In this document: positions 26,488 to 35,511 of the stretch, piece after piece | Layout of the letters: each line of letters opens with the position of its first letter | How positions within the stretch are numbered: the first letter of the stretch is position 1 | NCBI GenBank assembly: GCA_964030785.1 | Contig: OZ034971.1 | Location: forward strand, 42,672,804 to 42,736,803 | DNA: 64,000 nucleotides | Source: Siderastrea siderea | Taxonomy: Eukaryota; Cnidaria; Anthozoa; Scleractinia; Rhizangiidae | Direction of reading: 5' to 3' | The notes under the pieces: model-generated | What the model saw: the letters and a program-made list of their open reading frames with translations, nothing else | The model's database searches: none | What the model was told of the DNA's origin: nothing | Position numbers and translations under genes: made by a program

Positions 26488-29400
26488 TTATGCCCATACC
26501 TTAAATTACCAGGATTATTGGTTGGTAGGTCAACAGCAATAATAGTAAAGCTTTAAAATCAGGCTGTTAAACAAAATTACATTCATTTCTTGAAGCTTGT
26601 GAAAAGATAGATCCTGGGAAGGAGTTCCACCCATTAACATTTCTTGGATGAGAAGACTCAGTTTTACATTATGAAGGGATGAGGGAGTGCTGTAGGCATT
26701 TTTTGTTTCTTGACTGTCTGAGGCTGAGGTGTTCAGCCTGTCAATAATTGACAACAGCTGATGAGCAGCTTTGATGGGTGCATTTGCCTGAAAAGAGCCC
26801 TTAAAGCATGCCATAAAGATTCATGCTTGATATGTGTGATAAATACTATCAAGTTGAATAGCTGAATATTGTGAGGTTCATTGACTGAATTGAATTTTAT
26901 TTTTGAATTTTTGCAATGATCCTAGTGAACCTTAAGGAAAACCTAAGAAAATCCTGGGGGCGATTGTGCATTTAACTACCATCCCACCAGGTTGCAGTAG
27001 TAATTATTACCCCAGTAAGCAATTGGAAAAAGGCTTGAGAGACTCTTAGATAATGTCATTTGAGACATTTTAATATCTATACTCCTCCTCCTCCCCTCCC
27101 CCCTCCCCCCATTTATGTTGCACAAATTTCTGTATCATCCTCAAACTACTGCTATCATCATTGAAAGGGGTCTGGAGGGGTAAAATGTTTGGATATAATA
27201 ATTGTTTATAATAGTTAATTATATAGCTGGTTAGTTATTCCAATATTGTCAGCCCAAGTATTATCCTTCAATTTCTGAAAACTGTCCAATTAAGGATTAA
27301 TTTTGGCTAGTTTCAGTTTCGACTTTCAGTTAAAATACACAAGCTACAAGCTATTCAATTTAAGAAAAATAGGACAGTTTGTCTGAGCCAATCAAATCCA
27401 AGAAAAAACAATAGTGAGAGAAACCAGCCAATCAACACAAAGCATAGCGTCAGCACTGTAAACGGGACGTCTTGTCGTATTGTTAGTTGACAATGGCAGA
27501 ATTCAATGACGATTTGCCAATTTTTTCCATTTCTCATAATCTTTTCAGCAAATTATAGTAATGCAAATGAGAGATTTCCTACGTTGCCAGAAGAGAAGCT
27601 TGCTAACCTTAGAAGCAAAAACCAAAACCAAAACACCTTAAAGAGTACAAAAACTTGGCTCAAGGTTTTCAACGAGTGGAGAGTGCAGTGTAACGAAGCG
27701 AGACAGAAGATATCCCTCACCAAGAGCTAGATGCAATTCTTTGCCGTTTTTTTGCTGAAATTCGAAAAAAAGACAGTGACGAATACGAACCAGAAAGCCT
27801 GGCTGTCATGCAGTGCTCTTTGGACCGCCATTTGAAAAACTGTGGCCGAAACTACAGTATTTTGCGCGATCGTGAATTTGCAAATTCGAGGCAACAACTT
27901 GAGGCGAAAGCAAGAGAATTAAGAGTGAGGGGTTACGGAAAAAATGCCTCTCACGTAAGTGAAGCAGACGAAGAATTCCTCTGGCAGTCAGGTCAGCTTG
28001 GTAAACATTCTGCTCAAGCATTAGTCAATGTAAACTTTAAAAATGTCACTGAACACTTTGGCCTCCGAGGGAGTCAAGAGCACTATTCAATGATAGTGGA
28101 AGATTTCAACATCATAACCAGTCCTGATAGTGCTGTCAAATACGTAACTTTTAAAGAAGGACCTACCAAAACGAGACAAGGAGGGCTCAGGATCGCTCAC
28201 AGGGCTGTACAACCCAAAATGTTCGTGACTGGGGGCAAGAGATGCCCTGTAATGCTTTTCGAAGAAATGCTAGCTAGACATCCACCAGAAATGAAGGACA
28301 GTGGCCCATTCTACCTGACAATTATTTCAAAACCAAAGAGCCAAGTATGGTTTAGCAGACAGCAAATGGGTGAACACAAAATTGAACTGCTTATGAAGGA
28401 CATGGCTGTCAAGTCTGGTTTAACTGCTGCCACTGGTAAGAAAAATTACCAACCATTCGACGAGAAAAACGTGTACAAAAACTAAAGAATACTGGTGTCC
28501 CAAGGGACAAAATCATTGATGTTACTGGACACCGAAATGACCTCAGCCCAAACTCATATAAAAGGGATGATGAAAATCAGGCAAGGGAACTGTCAGATAT
28601 AATCAGTGGATGCAAGCAAAAAAGTGATGTTCAAAAACAAACTAACAGCAGCCCCATTAAAGAGAGACTACCTCTTCAAGCTAGTACTTCCAGCAACAAC
28701 TACAGCACTATCAACAACTTTACAGGTACAGTGAATTTCTATGGTGGATTTCCTGGGTTAGCTGGTCCATCAAATAATTATGCCAATGCCATCTTACCAA
28801 AGCACATGTACAGAGCCTCAGTGTTCATGGAAAAGGATCAGAGCATCTGTACTTTCAGACTCAGATGAGGACTAGCTATTGTTGACTGTACAAGAGCTAC
28901 AATTTTTTACACCTTTAGATTTAATAGCATTTTCTTTTTATTGCAATTTCACCCTCATTAATGTATGTGTTTTTTGTACTCACTACATTTTATTCTTTAT
29001 ATGACAACATTCAGTATTAGATATTTGGAACTTAGTAAAAAAATTAAAAACAAAAACACAAATTTTTTACACCTTTGAAATTTAATTATTGCTGATTATA
29101 GCAATTTTTTCTTATTGTGATTTTCCCCATCCTTATTGTATTTGTTATTTCTATACACTATATTTTATTCTTCATGAATATTCTGAAAATAATATTATTG
29201 TAAATAAAAACATTCTTTGATTTTTTTACACCTTTGAAATTTACAGTATTCTCTTTTTCATTATATTGTTATTCTATGTGATTGTGGTATTCCATTTTAT
29301 ATATTTTGGAAATAAAAAATTCTCAACATTTCAGTCTACCTTTCTTCAAGGATAAAAGTTTTGCTGACAATGCTGGATTAACTGACTAGCTATATAATTT

Positions 29401-32400
29401 AGAAGTAAGAGGACTACATGCTTGTCCAATTTGGAAATGATTGCATGAAAAAAAATTCTGAGTACAAGGAGAATGTGTTTTATTGGTAAACTGCTTGCTA
29501 TGTTGCATTTTATCTTTGTTGTCAGCTTTTTATAATTTATGTAAAAAAAATTGGCCACGTTTTTTCTGCTGAACTAAATTTATACCCTGGGTACTTAGAA
29601 TATGAACAATGTGTTTCTACAAAGACTTGATGATATTTGCATTTAGCAGCTTGAAATATGTTACAAATTTAAATGTGTTGCACAGTAGCCTGATTCTCAG
29701 AAGTCTGAGGTCGTTTGCGGCCGGCCCCTTCGCTTCTCTCCCTCTCCCGAACGACCTCGGACGTCTGAGAATCAGGCTAGTTGCACAGCAGTGGTGTCTA
29801 ATACATTTAATTGTTAATAATGTCAGATGTGGAGATAATGTTTGATAGAGGGTAGCATTAGCTACCAAAGCAACAAAATTAAACACACTAGTTATCAAAA
29901 CTACTATTATTTCTGAATCCACGCCAGTGTGAGAAGTCAAATTTTGGGATGTTTCAAAGCCATGCTTTACTCTGATTACCATCAATTTTAACTGCAGTTC
30001 TTGTTTGATAGCATGACATGATTTTTGGGCTTTTCCTTCATACTGGGTTCCTTTATGTAAAATTCTTGGTTGTGGAATTACTAATTTAAGGAAAACTGAA
30101 GTCCTTCTAGGAAAGCAATTGCAAAAGGCTTGAGACATTCTCCATAGTTATCAGCATCCTTTCCAAAAGGTTTCAAATTCATACCTTGTCTACATGTTCT
30201 TCACTCCCCTTCCCCCCTTATCAATGTTGCACAAATTTCCTCAGATTACATTCATATCAACATTGAAAGGGGGAGGGGGTAACTATGACTGTTTTAAGGA
30301 TGGTGCCTCCTTTTGTTACTGTGCATACATTCTGTGCATCTCGGGCATTGTTTAGTAATAACAATTATGGTATTTTTGTGCGGTTTATGACTACATAGAA
30401 GAAGCAGATCTTAGCAAGGGGTATCAGAATCCAAAAAGAAAATCGGGGGTAACCATGCATTTCTCAGAGATAATTGAGCTTAAATTTGGAAAGAAATTGC
30501 CATACATTCTTTGTATTTTAAAGCTTTTTTAGAATTATGGTTGCTAAATTATCTCTTAAAAATGCATGGTCATGAAGATATTTTTTCTGCGCATGACTTA
30601 CGGTGGGAACAGCTCTACCTTCTCCTGAGAAAGGCAACTCTTGATTCCAAAACAAGAGAATTTCAATATAAACTGTTACACAGAATTATTTACATGAATA
30701 AGATTCTTCATAAAATGGGCTTGGTACTGTCACCTATGTGTTCCTTTTGTGGAAAAACGGAGGAATCCCTCAAGCATTTGATTATTTATTGGGACACCTC
30801 AAAACATTTCTGGTCGTCAGTGACTGAGTGGTTAAATGAGTTTGGTTTTGATGTTAAGTACAATGTATCTGAGCACTTTTGACATGACGTTTGGTCTCAC
30901 TAGCAAAGATAGTCTATTATTAAATCACGTAATTATTCTCGGTAAATATTTAATTTACCAAAGCCGCTCTTTAAACATAAAACCCACTCTAACACCGTTG
31001 AAAGCAAAATATGCTCTACCTATCAAATAGAAAGTCTTATAGCAAAGAATAATGAGGACTCGAAAATTCATAAGAAAAAATGGCGAAAACTGCTTCCTTT
31101 CATTGACAGCCTTTAAGGAATTTTAATATCAATTAATGTGACTCAATTTTTGTAAACATCTTGTGTTTGTAGATAAGCATTCTGTAATGCACTGTTGCTT
31201 TCTGCAGGCTTGCCTTGTACTTTGTTTGTGATTATCAGTAAAGGTTTTTGTAAAAAAATAATAATATATAAAAAAAATGGTTACCCACATTTTTCTGTTT
31301 AGATTCCTGCTTTCTCGCCATAGTTATAACCTTTGCAAAGTACTTCCATATTAGGATCCACTGCCCTTAATTATCGAAAATAACATACGTTGTAGGGAAG
31401 CTGCTTATTTTGTTGAGTGTCTTAACCATTTTGCAACTTGTTGTAGTTGTTCATGCAACAGAAACCAGAGCTAGAATGCAACTATGCAAATCAGTTGCAT
31501 TCCAGCTCAAGCTAGAATGCAACTGTACCTTCCACCTTAATCTGGCACCTACCGTATTTACTCGATTAAGCACCGTGGCACTCGTTAAATATTTAGTGTT
31601 TCAGATGTGGCTCTTATTTGGGAGCAACGTTTATTTGAGGGTGGCGCTCTTTAAAAAATCATAACATTTGTAAATGATAACAAGCAAAACACGTACTTGT
31701 TTTTTAGTTTGGCTCCTCCAACAATGAATGACTGCAGCACTTATTCAAGGGCGGCGCTCATTCATATTTTTGTTCTCATATCAGGGAAGGTGCTTAATTG
31801 AGTAAATACGGTATTTAGTTGATTGACTGTGGTTGGTGTAGCATGTATGCATTAAACCTTTTTCCCTCACAACTTCCGTGTCATAAAAATGAATCATGTT
31901 TATAGGCTGATTGTTAACATTTGGATATGAAGTGCAGGTGACTAACTTGTCTGCTTAATCCAGGTTTGCCAAGTTGCTGTTTCAGAGGCAGTACCTGCTG
32001 GAACAAAAGACAGCACTTTTTCTGTGGACGGCGAGGGCAATGTGGTTATCTTATATGGAGGCTCAAAGGACAGTACAGGATATACAAGGTACTAGGAGTT
32101 GTTTATTATAATTAATTTACTAATTGTAGATCATTAAATTTATTACTCTTATTTTGCACTTTTCGTAAGTAACTGCTCCTTGGGCAAACAATTTGTTGGT
32201 ATAAGTACACTTTCTTTTAAACTAACATACTTATCACTGATAACAACATCTACCACACCCCAGGGGTCCGTTTCTTGAAAGTCCCGATAACTTTTCGGGC
32301 CCGGAAAGCTATTTTATGAGCGTAAAAGTTACCTTAAAGATTCAAATTTTGTTGGTTTTTAAAGCCAAGAAGTAAAATTCTAAGTTGACGAAACAAGTCG

Positions 32401-35400
32401 AGCTGGTTTGCAGGCTAAAAACTACAACACCATTCTATAGATTTTGATTTTAAAATATAGCTCTGGGCCCGAAAAGTTACCGGGACTTTTGAGAAACGGA
32501 CCCCTGGGTACGTGTGGACAAGATTTCTCTACATATTGTTTACAAGAAAGTAGGCTGGGATTACTGGCTAACTTGTACATTGTGCTTAATAATTAAACTT
32601 GTGCTGGAGAGTTATTAAGGGCCAAAAATTATTTCCACCTCGGTATCACACTCAACAAATCTGCAGATTCTTGTGAGTCAGCAATGAAAATAGGTTATGG
32701 GTAAAAAGTGAACATATGGAACTAGAACAATGGAAGTTACTCATGGAAATGAGGGGAAAATGGAAATGTCAAAAACAAGACTCAGTCGCAAACATGTGGC
32801 CAATATAACAATTAAAAAGAAAATATTCTTTAACACCAACAGAAAGCTCTGAAGAACTTTCCATTTATTTTGTTGGGGTTCAAGAATATTTTTCCTTTTA
32901 ATGAAGATGATGATATTATTAAGTATTTTATGTATATTTCTTTTTCAGGCAGACAGAAATAACATTAAAGTGTGATCAGTCCATAAATTTCACTAAACCT
33001 GCAAGCTTTAAAGAGACAAAGACAAGTCAATCTTCTATATATGTAAATAAATGTTGCATAATGTGGCTTTTTAGTCTTTTAGAAAGTGTAGGGTCGTAGA
33101 CATGGAGGTAAAAGTGTTTCCATACAATGTACATTTTTAGAGTCTTAATGGTCTATAATTTTAGTGTCGCAACACAAATAAGAGTGATGCTAGTTATTTT
33201 TTTCTTTGAGTGTTTTGAGAGGTTTTGATACATCACCAGCGTGAATGTGCTCGGTGGCACCTTGATGTCACGGATGAACTCGTTAGTGCTGTAATTTACT
33301 CAGGAAGGTGTGGAGATCAAGACAATAGATGACTCAAAACTCAGTGACGGCCCTGAACATACATGGGAGAATGCCAAGTACTGCCAACTTGATGTGTTCA
33401 AATTACAAGACAAATTTATGATTACCGGTAATTCTATTTGGATGGACTATTTGTGACCTGAGAAATAAAGCTTTCAACCCAAAAAATGCACCTGGGCAAG
33501 ATTGGAGCATAACTAGAGTTTTAGGTCTTGCCTGATTCCAAAGCAATAACCACTTCAATTTTTTTATTTAGTTACAGTCTATGATTTAGATGACTTTGTG
33601 TAACAACTTTAATGTGGCAGTAACTGTCTTGGCATATTTTCTTTTCAGAGTGGAACATTCATTTCAAAGTATGCCTGTGCAACAGGAGGATCAAGTGGTC
33701 ACCTAAGTGTTGGTAGTATTCTGCTTATCATGTAAGATATCATTTTCGTTGTGAATTAGTAGATTTTCCCCAGTCTAGGGGTGCTCGTCATCCTTTGAGG
33801 AGTTGAAATTTGTGGTTTGGTGTTAACTTGGTGTGTTAAATCTACAATGACCACCACTGTCATGTATGATTATCTTTATACATTAAAGGACATAATTTTG
33901 CAAAAATATGGGTGGCAACATGATGGTGTATCAGAACAGGTATCTGTTGGGGATGAAAATTAGTTCAAGTCACGTCCACAAAACCTGGTGACATCTTTTA
34001 TATGCACTTATTTGTACTTCGCGCATCTTAATTTTTGTGACTTTCGCAAATTGAAAATAATCGCAAATTTAACACTCGCAGAATAGAATTCTGACAAAAT
34101 TTAATACCCTCAATACAAATTTGCAGAAACTAATTATCCAATAAATGCTATTAACAAGTTGGTACCTACGTAGAAAGAACTTCCCCTAGAAGATGCTTTT
34201 GATGCTTTTTAGATCTGGAAAAACTTTCGGACGATCCAATGACTCTTAAAGGGGCATAGTCACGAGGATTTCGAAGATTTCTGGTCAAAACTGTGCTAAA
34301 ATTATCGGTAGCTATCTTTATCCATGCCCAAAATTGTGTTTGAACATTTAAAGGAACATATTAACGTAACTTCATCAACAGAAAACAAACCATGACCTTT
34401 TAATACCGTTTTTATGTCAACACGCTGAAAAAATTTGAAAAGTTTAGCCTAATTTTTTCAAATTGCAATCCATTTCCATCCGTGCCATCCGTAGCAACAG
34501 ACAACAGAAAATAGTTTCCGTGAAGTAATTTAGTCTTTGGTAACAAAACTAGACCATTATTTGTAGACGTTCGTTGATGTGAAGACATATTTTTGATTTT
34601 TAAAGTGAACTAAAATAGCGTGACCATGCCCCTTTAAGTGTATGTAAAAGTTCCTGTTTGAAATAACTCCTTGGTACAGTATATGTTAATAATTCATTAC
34701 CTTTGTAAAGTTGTATGAAAGTAAATTTTCTTGACACATTTTCGCGCAATTTAATGCTCTTTTTTTCATTTTGTCTTCTTGAAATCGCAAAATTAAAGCC
34801 TCGCAAAATATTGCCTTGCTAACATGGGGAAATAAGGACAAGTAACGTTAATTTGTGGGCATCGTCAAGCATGAGCTGTGATTTCCCATAATGGTTGTCT
34901 GTGAAATAAAGTTAGTTTTCATTTTTGTAAATGGTGATTTTGTGGTAAAAACTGTATTCATTTATTAAACAGAGAAGTGGTTTGACGAACATGTAATCAA
35001 CAATATCATTTCACAAAGTAAAGCCATTAAGTGTTGTGGCGAGAATTCCAGATGTAGAGTTCTAATATAATGAGGCATTATATTAATGATGCAGAAGACT
35101 AATATGGCCTATTCTCTTTTCAGATTTTTCCCTCTCGTTGTCATGTATGTTATCATTGGTATTTTAATAAACCGTTATGGACGAGGAATAGAGAGCATGC
35201 CTGAATTGTTGCCTAATCATTCATTCTGGGCTGACTTTCCTTTTCTTGTTAAGGTAAGTGAGCCCCATTCATGTAAGGACATCGAGGCTAGTCCAATAGG
35301 CACACTTTTCCCATTTGAAGGCAAGAGTAGCAACTGTCTTTGCCATTAATTTATTGATTCCACCTATTGCCATTTTCAAAGGCAATGAGGGAAATTCATC

Positions 35401-35511
35401 TACATAAGTTTTTTTCCACAGGATGGAGTTGTGTTTACGTGTGGTTGTATCAAGTCTGCATGCTCTTCGCTGTCCAACAAATGTGGTAAAAGTGGATATG
35501 CTGAGATATGA
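12275..35511 (+). CDS. M6PR: Cation-dependent mannose-6-phosphate receptor-like protein (7 exons, 261 aa)
   Basis: Exons: 12275-12432, 25712-25817, 31964-32088, 32949-33042, 33649-33731, 35124-35253, 35422-35511. All have GT/AG borders, phases agree and the total is 786 nt. The family carries mannose-6-phosphate-tagged hydrolases from Golgi to endosomes. Seen: a signal peptide (about 1-20), an MRH lectin domain (about 24-172) with the hallmark YDWNPCTPF, one membrane span (about 180-205), then a cytosolic segment with GIES.MPEL and FWADFPFLV, which resembles the vertebrate CD-MPR tail. The four ligand-contact residues of MRH receptors have counterparts: Gln in VCQ (~91), Arg in YTR (~130), Glu in FKE (~152), Tyr in SIY (~161). 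Length is near the vertebrate 277 aa. The tail lacks an acidic dileucine but ends in YAEI, a YxxPhi-type sorting motif. An ATG27-like protein is the main alternative. Confidence 0.85.
12817..12824. repeat. Left 8-bp target duplication of the Merlin-like element
   Basis: GACAAATC here is repeated exactly at 17821-17828, directly outside the matching terminal repeats. Confidence 0.85.
12880..13486. repeat. ~62-bp tandem array, subterminal repeats of the Merlin-like element
   Basis: About ten copies of a unit containing CAGTCCTGCAGTCCCGTAG, GATGAATAA and TAGTTAAACGATTGCTACC. Copies alternate between variants (GTAGTGGATG and GTAGTCGATG). A shorter, inverted, related array occupies 17632-17795. 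Subterminal arrays of this kind often serve as transposase binding sites; that role is inferred here. Confidence 0.85.
14336..14500 (+). repeat. Degenerate TGTGCCTAA-type short tandem array (left)
   Basis: Roughly a dozen copies of an 11-12-bp unit, TGTGCCTAARY. The same unit recurs in the same orientation at 15943-16145. Confidence 0.8.
15943..16145 (+). repeat. Degenerate TGTGCCTAA-type short tandem array (right)
   Basis: Second array of the 11-12-bp TGTGCC unit, close to the right inverted end of the nested element. Confidence 0.8.
16498..16740 (+). pseudogene. Merlin / IS1595-type transposase, C-terminal relic
   Basis: An 80-aa stretch shows the C-terminal signature of ISXO2/IS1595-like DDE transposases: HLTVNHSKEFV, then GHSTNKMEGHWQQAKAKLP, then SSLAEFMWR. 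The final part of the catalytic domain is included. The N-terminal two thirds are missing or too decayed to recognise. It fits the GG termini and 8-bp duplications of the surrounding element. Confidence 0.7.
17632..17795. repeat. Right subterminal array of the Merlin-like element
   Basis: Three copies of a ~60-bp unit with GACTGCRGGACT, GCAGCTTTTGAA and AATGCTGTATGTAAAT. It shares the GACTGCAGGACT core with the left array in inverted orientation. Confidence 0.75.
17821..17828. repeat. Right 8-bp target duplication of the Merlin-like element
   Basis: GACAAATC, an exact copy of 12817-12824. Confidence 0.85.
17829..18987. other. Intron 1 sequence without recognised features
   Basis: Mostly T-rich unique sequence with a 15-nt C run at 18386-18400. 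No gene or complete repeat is recognised. Confidence 0.4.
18988..19367 (-). repeat. Arm of a ~380-bp inverted repeat pair (partner 22015-22400)
   Basis: Reverse complement of 22015-22400 with high identity by eye (a few substitutions and one short indel). On - it contains an ATG-started nonapeptide frame ending at a GTGAGT donor-like site; the partner has lost that ATG. It may be a duplicated promoter/first-exon segment or a transposon piece; I cannot tell which. Confidence 0.8.
19947..20268. repeat. AGGATCCT palindrome array (partial element copy)
   Basis: Many copies of the 8-bp palindrome AGGATCCT with short spacers. It is the diverged reverse complement of the longer copy at 23699-24121. 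Its right end (TTTCTACCAAGGATA) matches that element's terminus, while the left terminus is missing. The coding frames it opens are repeat artefacts. Confidence 0.85.
20507..20890. mobile_element. 384-bp MITE flanked by TTAA (copy 1)
   Basis: Ends AGGGGCACAGTCACG and CGTGACTGCGTCCCT, bounded on both sides by TTAA (20503-20506, 20891-20894). It is non-coding. A second copy of the same length is at 34250-34633. TTAA duplications are typical of piggyBac and Kolobok elements; the source family is unknown. Confidence 0.9.
21971..22006. repeat. Perfect 16-bp hairpin
   Basis: GTGAGTAACATAGACA, loop TTTG, then the exact complement. It lies immediately beside the inverted-repeat arm that begins at 22015. 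Confidence 0.9.
22015..22400 (+). repeat. Arm of a ~380-bp inverted repeat pair (partner 18988-19367)
   Basis: Close reverse complement of 18988-19367, separated from it by about 2.65 kb that contains the TTAA MITE and an AGGATCCT array. Confidence 0.8.
22545..22586. repeat. (GA)n microsatellite
   Basis: About 20 uninterrupted GA units. The 186-codon frame across it (22427-22987) is low-complexity and shows no domain. Confidence 0.95.
22983..23520. repeat. ~35-bp satellite with telomere-like CCCTAA cores
   Basis: About 15 copies of a unit of the form ATTTAACCCTAAGCACACC + ATAACCCTAGGAAAA. Each unit carries TTAACCCTAAG and TAACCCTAGG, variants of the metazoan telomere hexamer, but not in pure hexamer tandem. 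Copies decay towards the right end. Confidence 0.9.
23675..23702. repeat. (TA)n microsatellite
   Basis: Uninterrupted TA run that abuts the AGGATCCT element and may be its target site. Confidence 0.9.
23699..24121. mobile_element. AGGATCCT-filled MITE with CCCTGGTA-type ends
   Basis: Both ends carry an inverted repeat (ACCCTGGTAGAAATCC and its partner ending TTTTTACCAGGGA), with TA on either side. The interior is almost wholly AGGATCCT palindromes 8-15 bp apart. No coding potential. A truncated inverted copy is at 19947-20268. Confidence 0.8.
24811..24899. repeat. Foldback of ~36-bp arms
   Basis: ATAATTCTACATGTTTAAAC + TTTTTAACTCAGGAAAAT faces its near-perfect complement across about 15 bp. 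It is probably a very small MITE or a replication foldback. A short (GAT)n lies upstream at 24714-24735. Confidence 0.8.
25229..25470. repeat. ~113-bp tandem duplication
   Basis: Two-plus copies of a unit containing TTTTACACCACTG, CGACTGTCAGTTTTG and GTACGTTTCTACGCATCTA. It lies about 240 bp upstream of receptor exon 2. Confidence 0.75.
25712..25817 (+). CDS. M6PR: M6PR-like exon 2: MRH core
   Basis: Acceptor CTTACAG, donor ATG|GTGAGT. It encodes the MRH signature GRTYDWNPCTPF and the Cys in SECKD. Phase 2 in, phase 0 out, agreeing with its neighbours. Confidence 0.85.
26085..26490 (+). mobile_element. tRNA-derived SINE with (ATT)n tail
   Basis: An A-box-like GGTGCAGTGGTGAGA and B-box-like GGTTCAGTCCC at the head are followed by a body with GCTCCGAGAGGTTTTTCTC and CGGATACAGTGGAC, then a 3' end GATATTGGTGCTCTACAAAT and an ATT microsatellite (about 26440-26488). 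This is the classic layout of a LINE-mobilised SINE. It lies in intron 2 of the receptor gene. Confidence 0.75.
26880..27190. repeat. Diverged local duplicate of 30040-30280
   Basis: AGCAATTGGAAAAAGGCTTGAGA, the C-rich tract, ATGTTGCACAAATTTC and ATTGAAAGGGG recur in order at about 30110-30275. This suggests a segment duplicated within the intron and later separated by insertions. Confidence 0.5.
27493..28868 (+). pseudogene. Crypton-type (DUF3504-like) tyrosine recombinase, frameshifted
   Basis: Reading three frames in turn gives one protein-like path. An N-terminal region (RFPTLPEEKLANL, TWLKVFNEWR) is followed after a frameshift near 27695 by LAVMQCSLDRHL, LRVRGYGKNASH, EEFLWQSGQLG and FGLRGSQEH (the catalytic Arg region). 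A second frameshift near 28450 leads to LKNTGVPRDKIIDVTGHRN (TGHR 28524-28535) and the candidate nucleophile Tyr (28557-28559). A tail with FTGTVNFYGG ends at TGA 28868. Such recombinases cut and join DNA through a Tyr. It is clearly disabled, lies in intron 2, and is either a Crypton relic or a retrocopy of a domesticated relative. Confidence 0.75.
28895..29330. repeat. Three degenerate ~160-bp AT-rich tandem units
   Basis: Each unit begins with TTTTTTACACCTTTGAAATTTA-like sequence (about 28901, 29063, 29222) and continues with a TATTTTATTCTT segment. It directly follows the recombinase pseudogene and could be its 3' end. Confidence 0.6.
29686..29779. mobile_element. 94-bp MITE with 9-bp target duplication
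   Basis: Inverted ends TAGCCTGATTCTCAGAMGTC lie 50 bp apart, with GACCTCGG continuing the palindrome inwards. GTTGCACAG is duplicated exactly at 29677-29685 and 29780-29788. The 9-bp duplication fits a Mutator-like source. Confidence 0.9.
30431..30505. repeat. Dispersed ~75-bp repeat (second copy 62665-62740)
   Basis: AATCCAAAAAGAAAAT, AGAGATAA, and GCTTAAATTTGGAAAGAAA occur in the same order at both sites. Here it lies just upstream of a LINE 3' fragment. Confidence 0.65.
30511..31278 (+). mobile_element. LINE 3' fragment (L1/Tx1-like C-terminal zinc-knuckle region)
   Basis: The frame shows LDSKTREFQYKLLHRI, then CSFCGKTEESLKHL and FW, the Cys-rich C-terminus of many L1-clade ORF2 proteins. 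A frameshift near 30880 leads into a second frame that ends with a KKWRKLLPF-like segment near 31100. The copy ends in an A-rich tail at about 31278. It is 5'-truncated and lies in intron 2. Confidence 0.75.
31552..31811. mobile_element. 260-bp MITE, CCGTATTTACTCG family, TA-flanked
   Basis: Inverted ends CCGTATTTACTCGATTAAGC face GCTTAATTGAGTAAATACGG, with TA on both sides. TA duplications point to a Tc1/mariner-pogo type source. A diverged larger relative lies at 57515-58405. Confidence 0.8.
31964..32088 (+). CDS. M6PR: M6PR-like exon 3: MRH domain
   Basis: Acceptor AATCCAG, donor ACAAG|GTACTA. Encodes VCQVAVSEAV with the ligand Gln, GNVVILYGG, and the first two bases of the ligand Arg codon. 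Confidence 0.85.
32261..32506. mobile_element. 246-bp MITE with CAGGGGTCCG ends
   Basis: About 40-bp inverted ends (CAGGGGTCCGTTTCTTGAAA with AGTCCCGRTAACTTTTCGGG) face each other. CAG...CTG ends suggest a hAT-like source, but no clean target duplication is visible. It lies in intron 3. Confidence 0.8.
32949..33042 (+). CDS. M6PR: M6PR-like exon 4: MRH domain
   Basis: Acceptor TTTTTCAG, donor TAT|GTAAAT. It completes the ligand Arg, then RQTEITLKCD, then FKETKT with the ligand Glu, and ends at the Tyr in SSIY. Confidence 0.85.
33649..33731 (+). CDS. M6PR: M6PR-like exon 5: end of MRH, start of membrane span
   Basis: Acceptor CTTTTCAG, donor AT|GTAAGA. Encodes SKYACA with the last MRH cysteine and the start of the hydrophobic span. 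The intron before it holds a short open segment around 33300-33430 that I could not place in the gene. Confidence 0.8.
34250..34633. mobile_element. 384-bp MITE flanked by TTAA (copy 2)
   Basis: Same length and ends (AGGGGCATAGTCACG / CGTGACCATGCCCCT) as the copy at 20507-20890, with TTAA at 34246-34249 and 34634-34637. It lies in intron 5 of the receptor gene. Confidence 0.9.
35124..35253 (+). CDS. M6PR: M6PR-like exon 6: membrane span and stem of the tail
   Basis: Acceptor TCTTTTCAG, donor AAG|GTAAGT. Encodes FFPLVVMYVIIGILI (span), then GIES, MPEL and SFWADFPFLVK, the segment most like vertebrate CD-MPR just after the membrane. Confidence 0.85.
35422..35511 (+). CDS. M6PR: M6PR-like exon 7: cytosolic tail and stop
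   Basis: Acceptor TTTCCACAG. Encodes a Cys-rich tail (VVFTCGCIKSAC) ending in GYAEI and TGA. YAEI fits the YxxPhi adaptor-binding pattern. An AATAAA lies about 200 bp downstream (near 35709) and could be the poly(A) signal. Confidence 0.85.
   Translation, partial: DGVVFTCGCIKSACSSLSNKCGKSGYAEI

Noticed and set aside
33300..33430. An extra exon of the receptor gene
   Set aside because: It has borders that resemble splice sites, but inserting it breaks the phase and the MRH spacing between SSIY and the last MRH cysteine.
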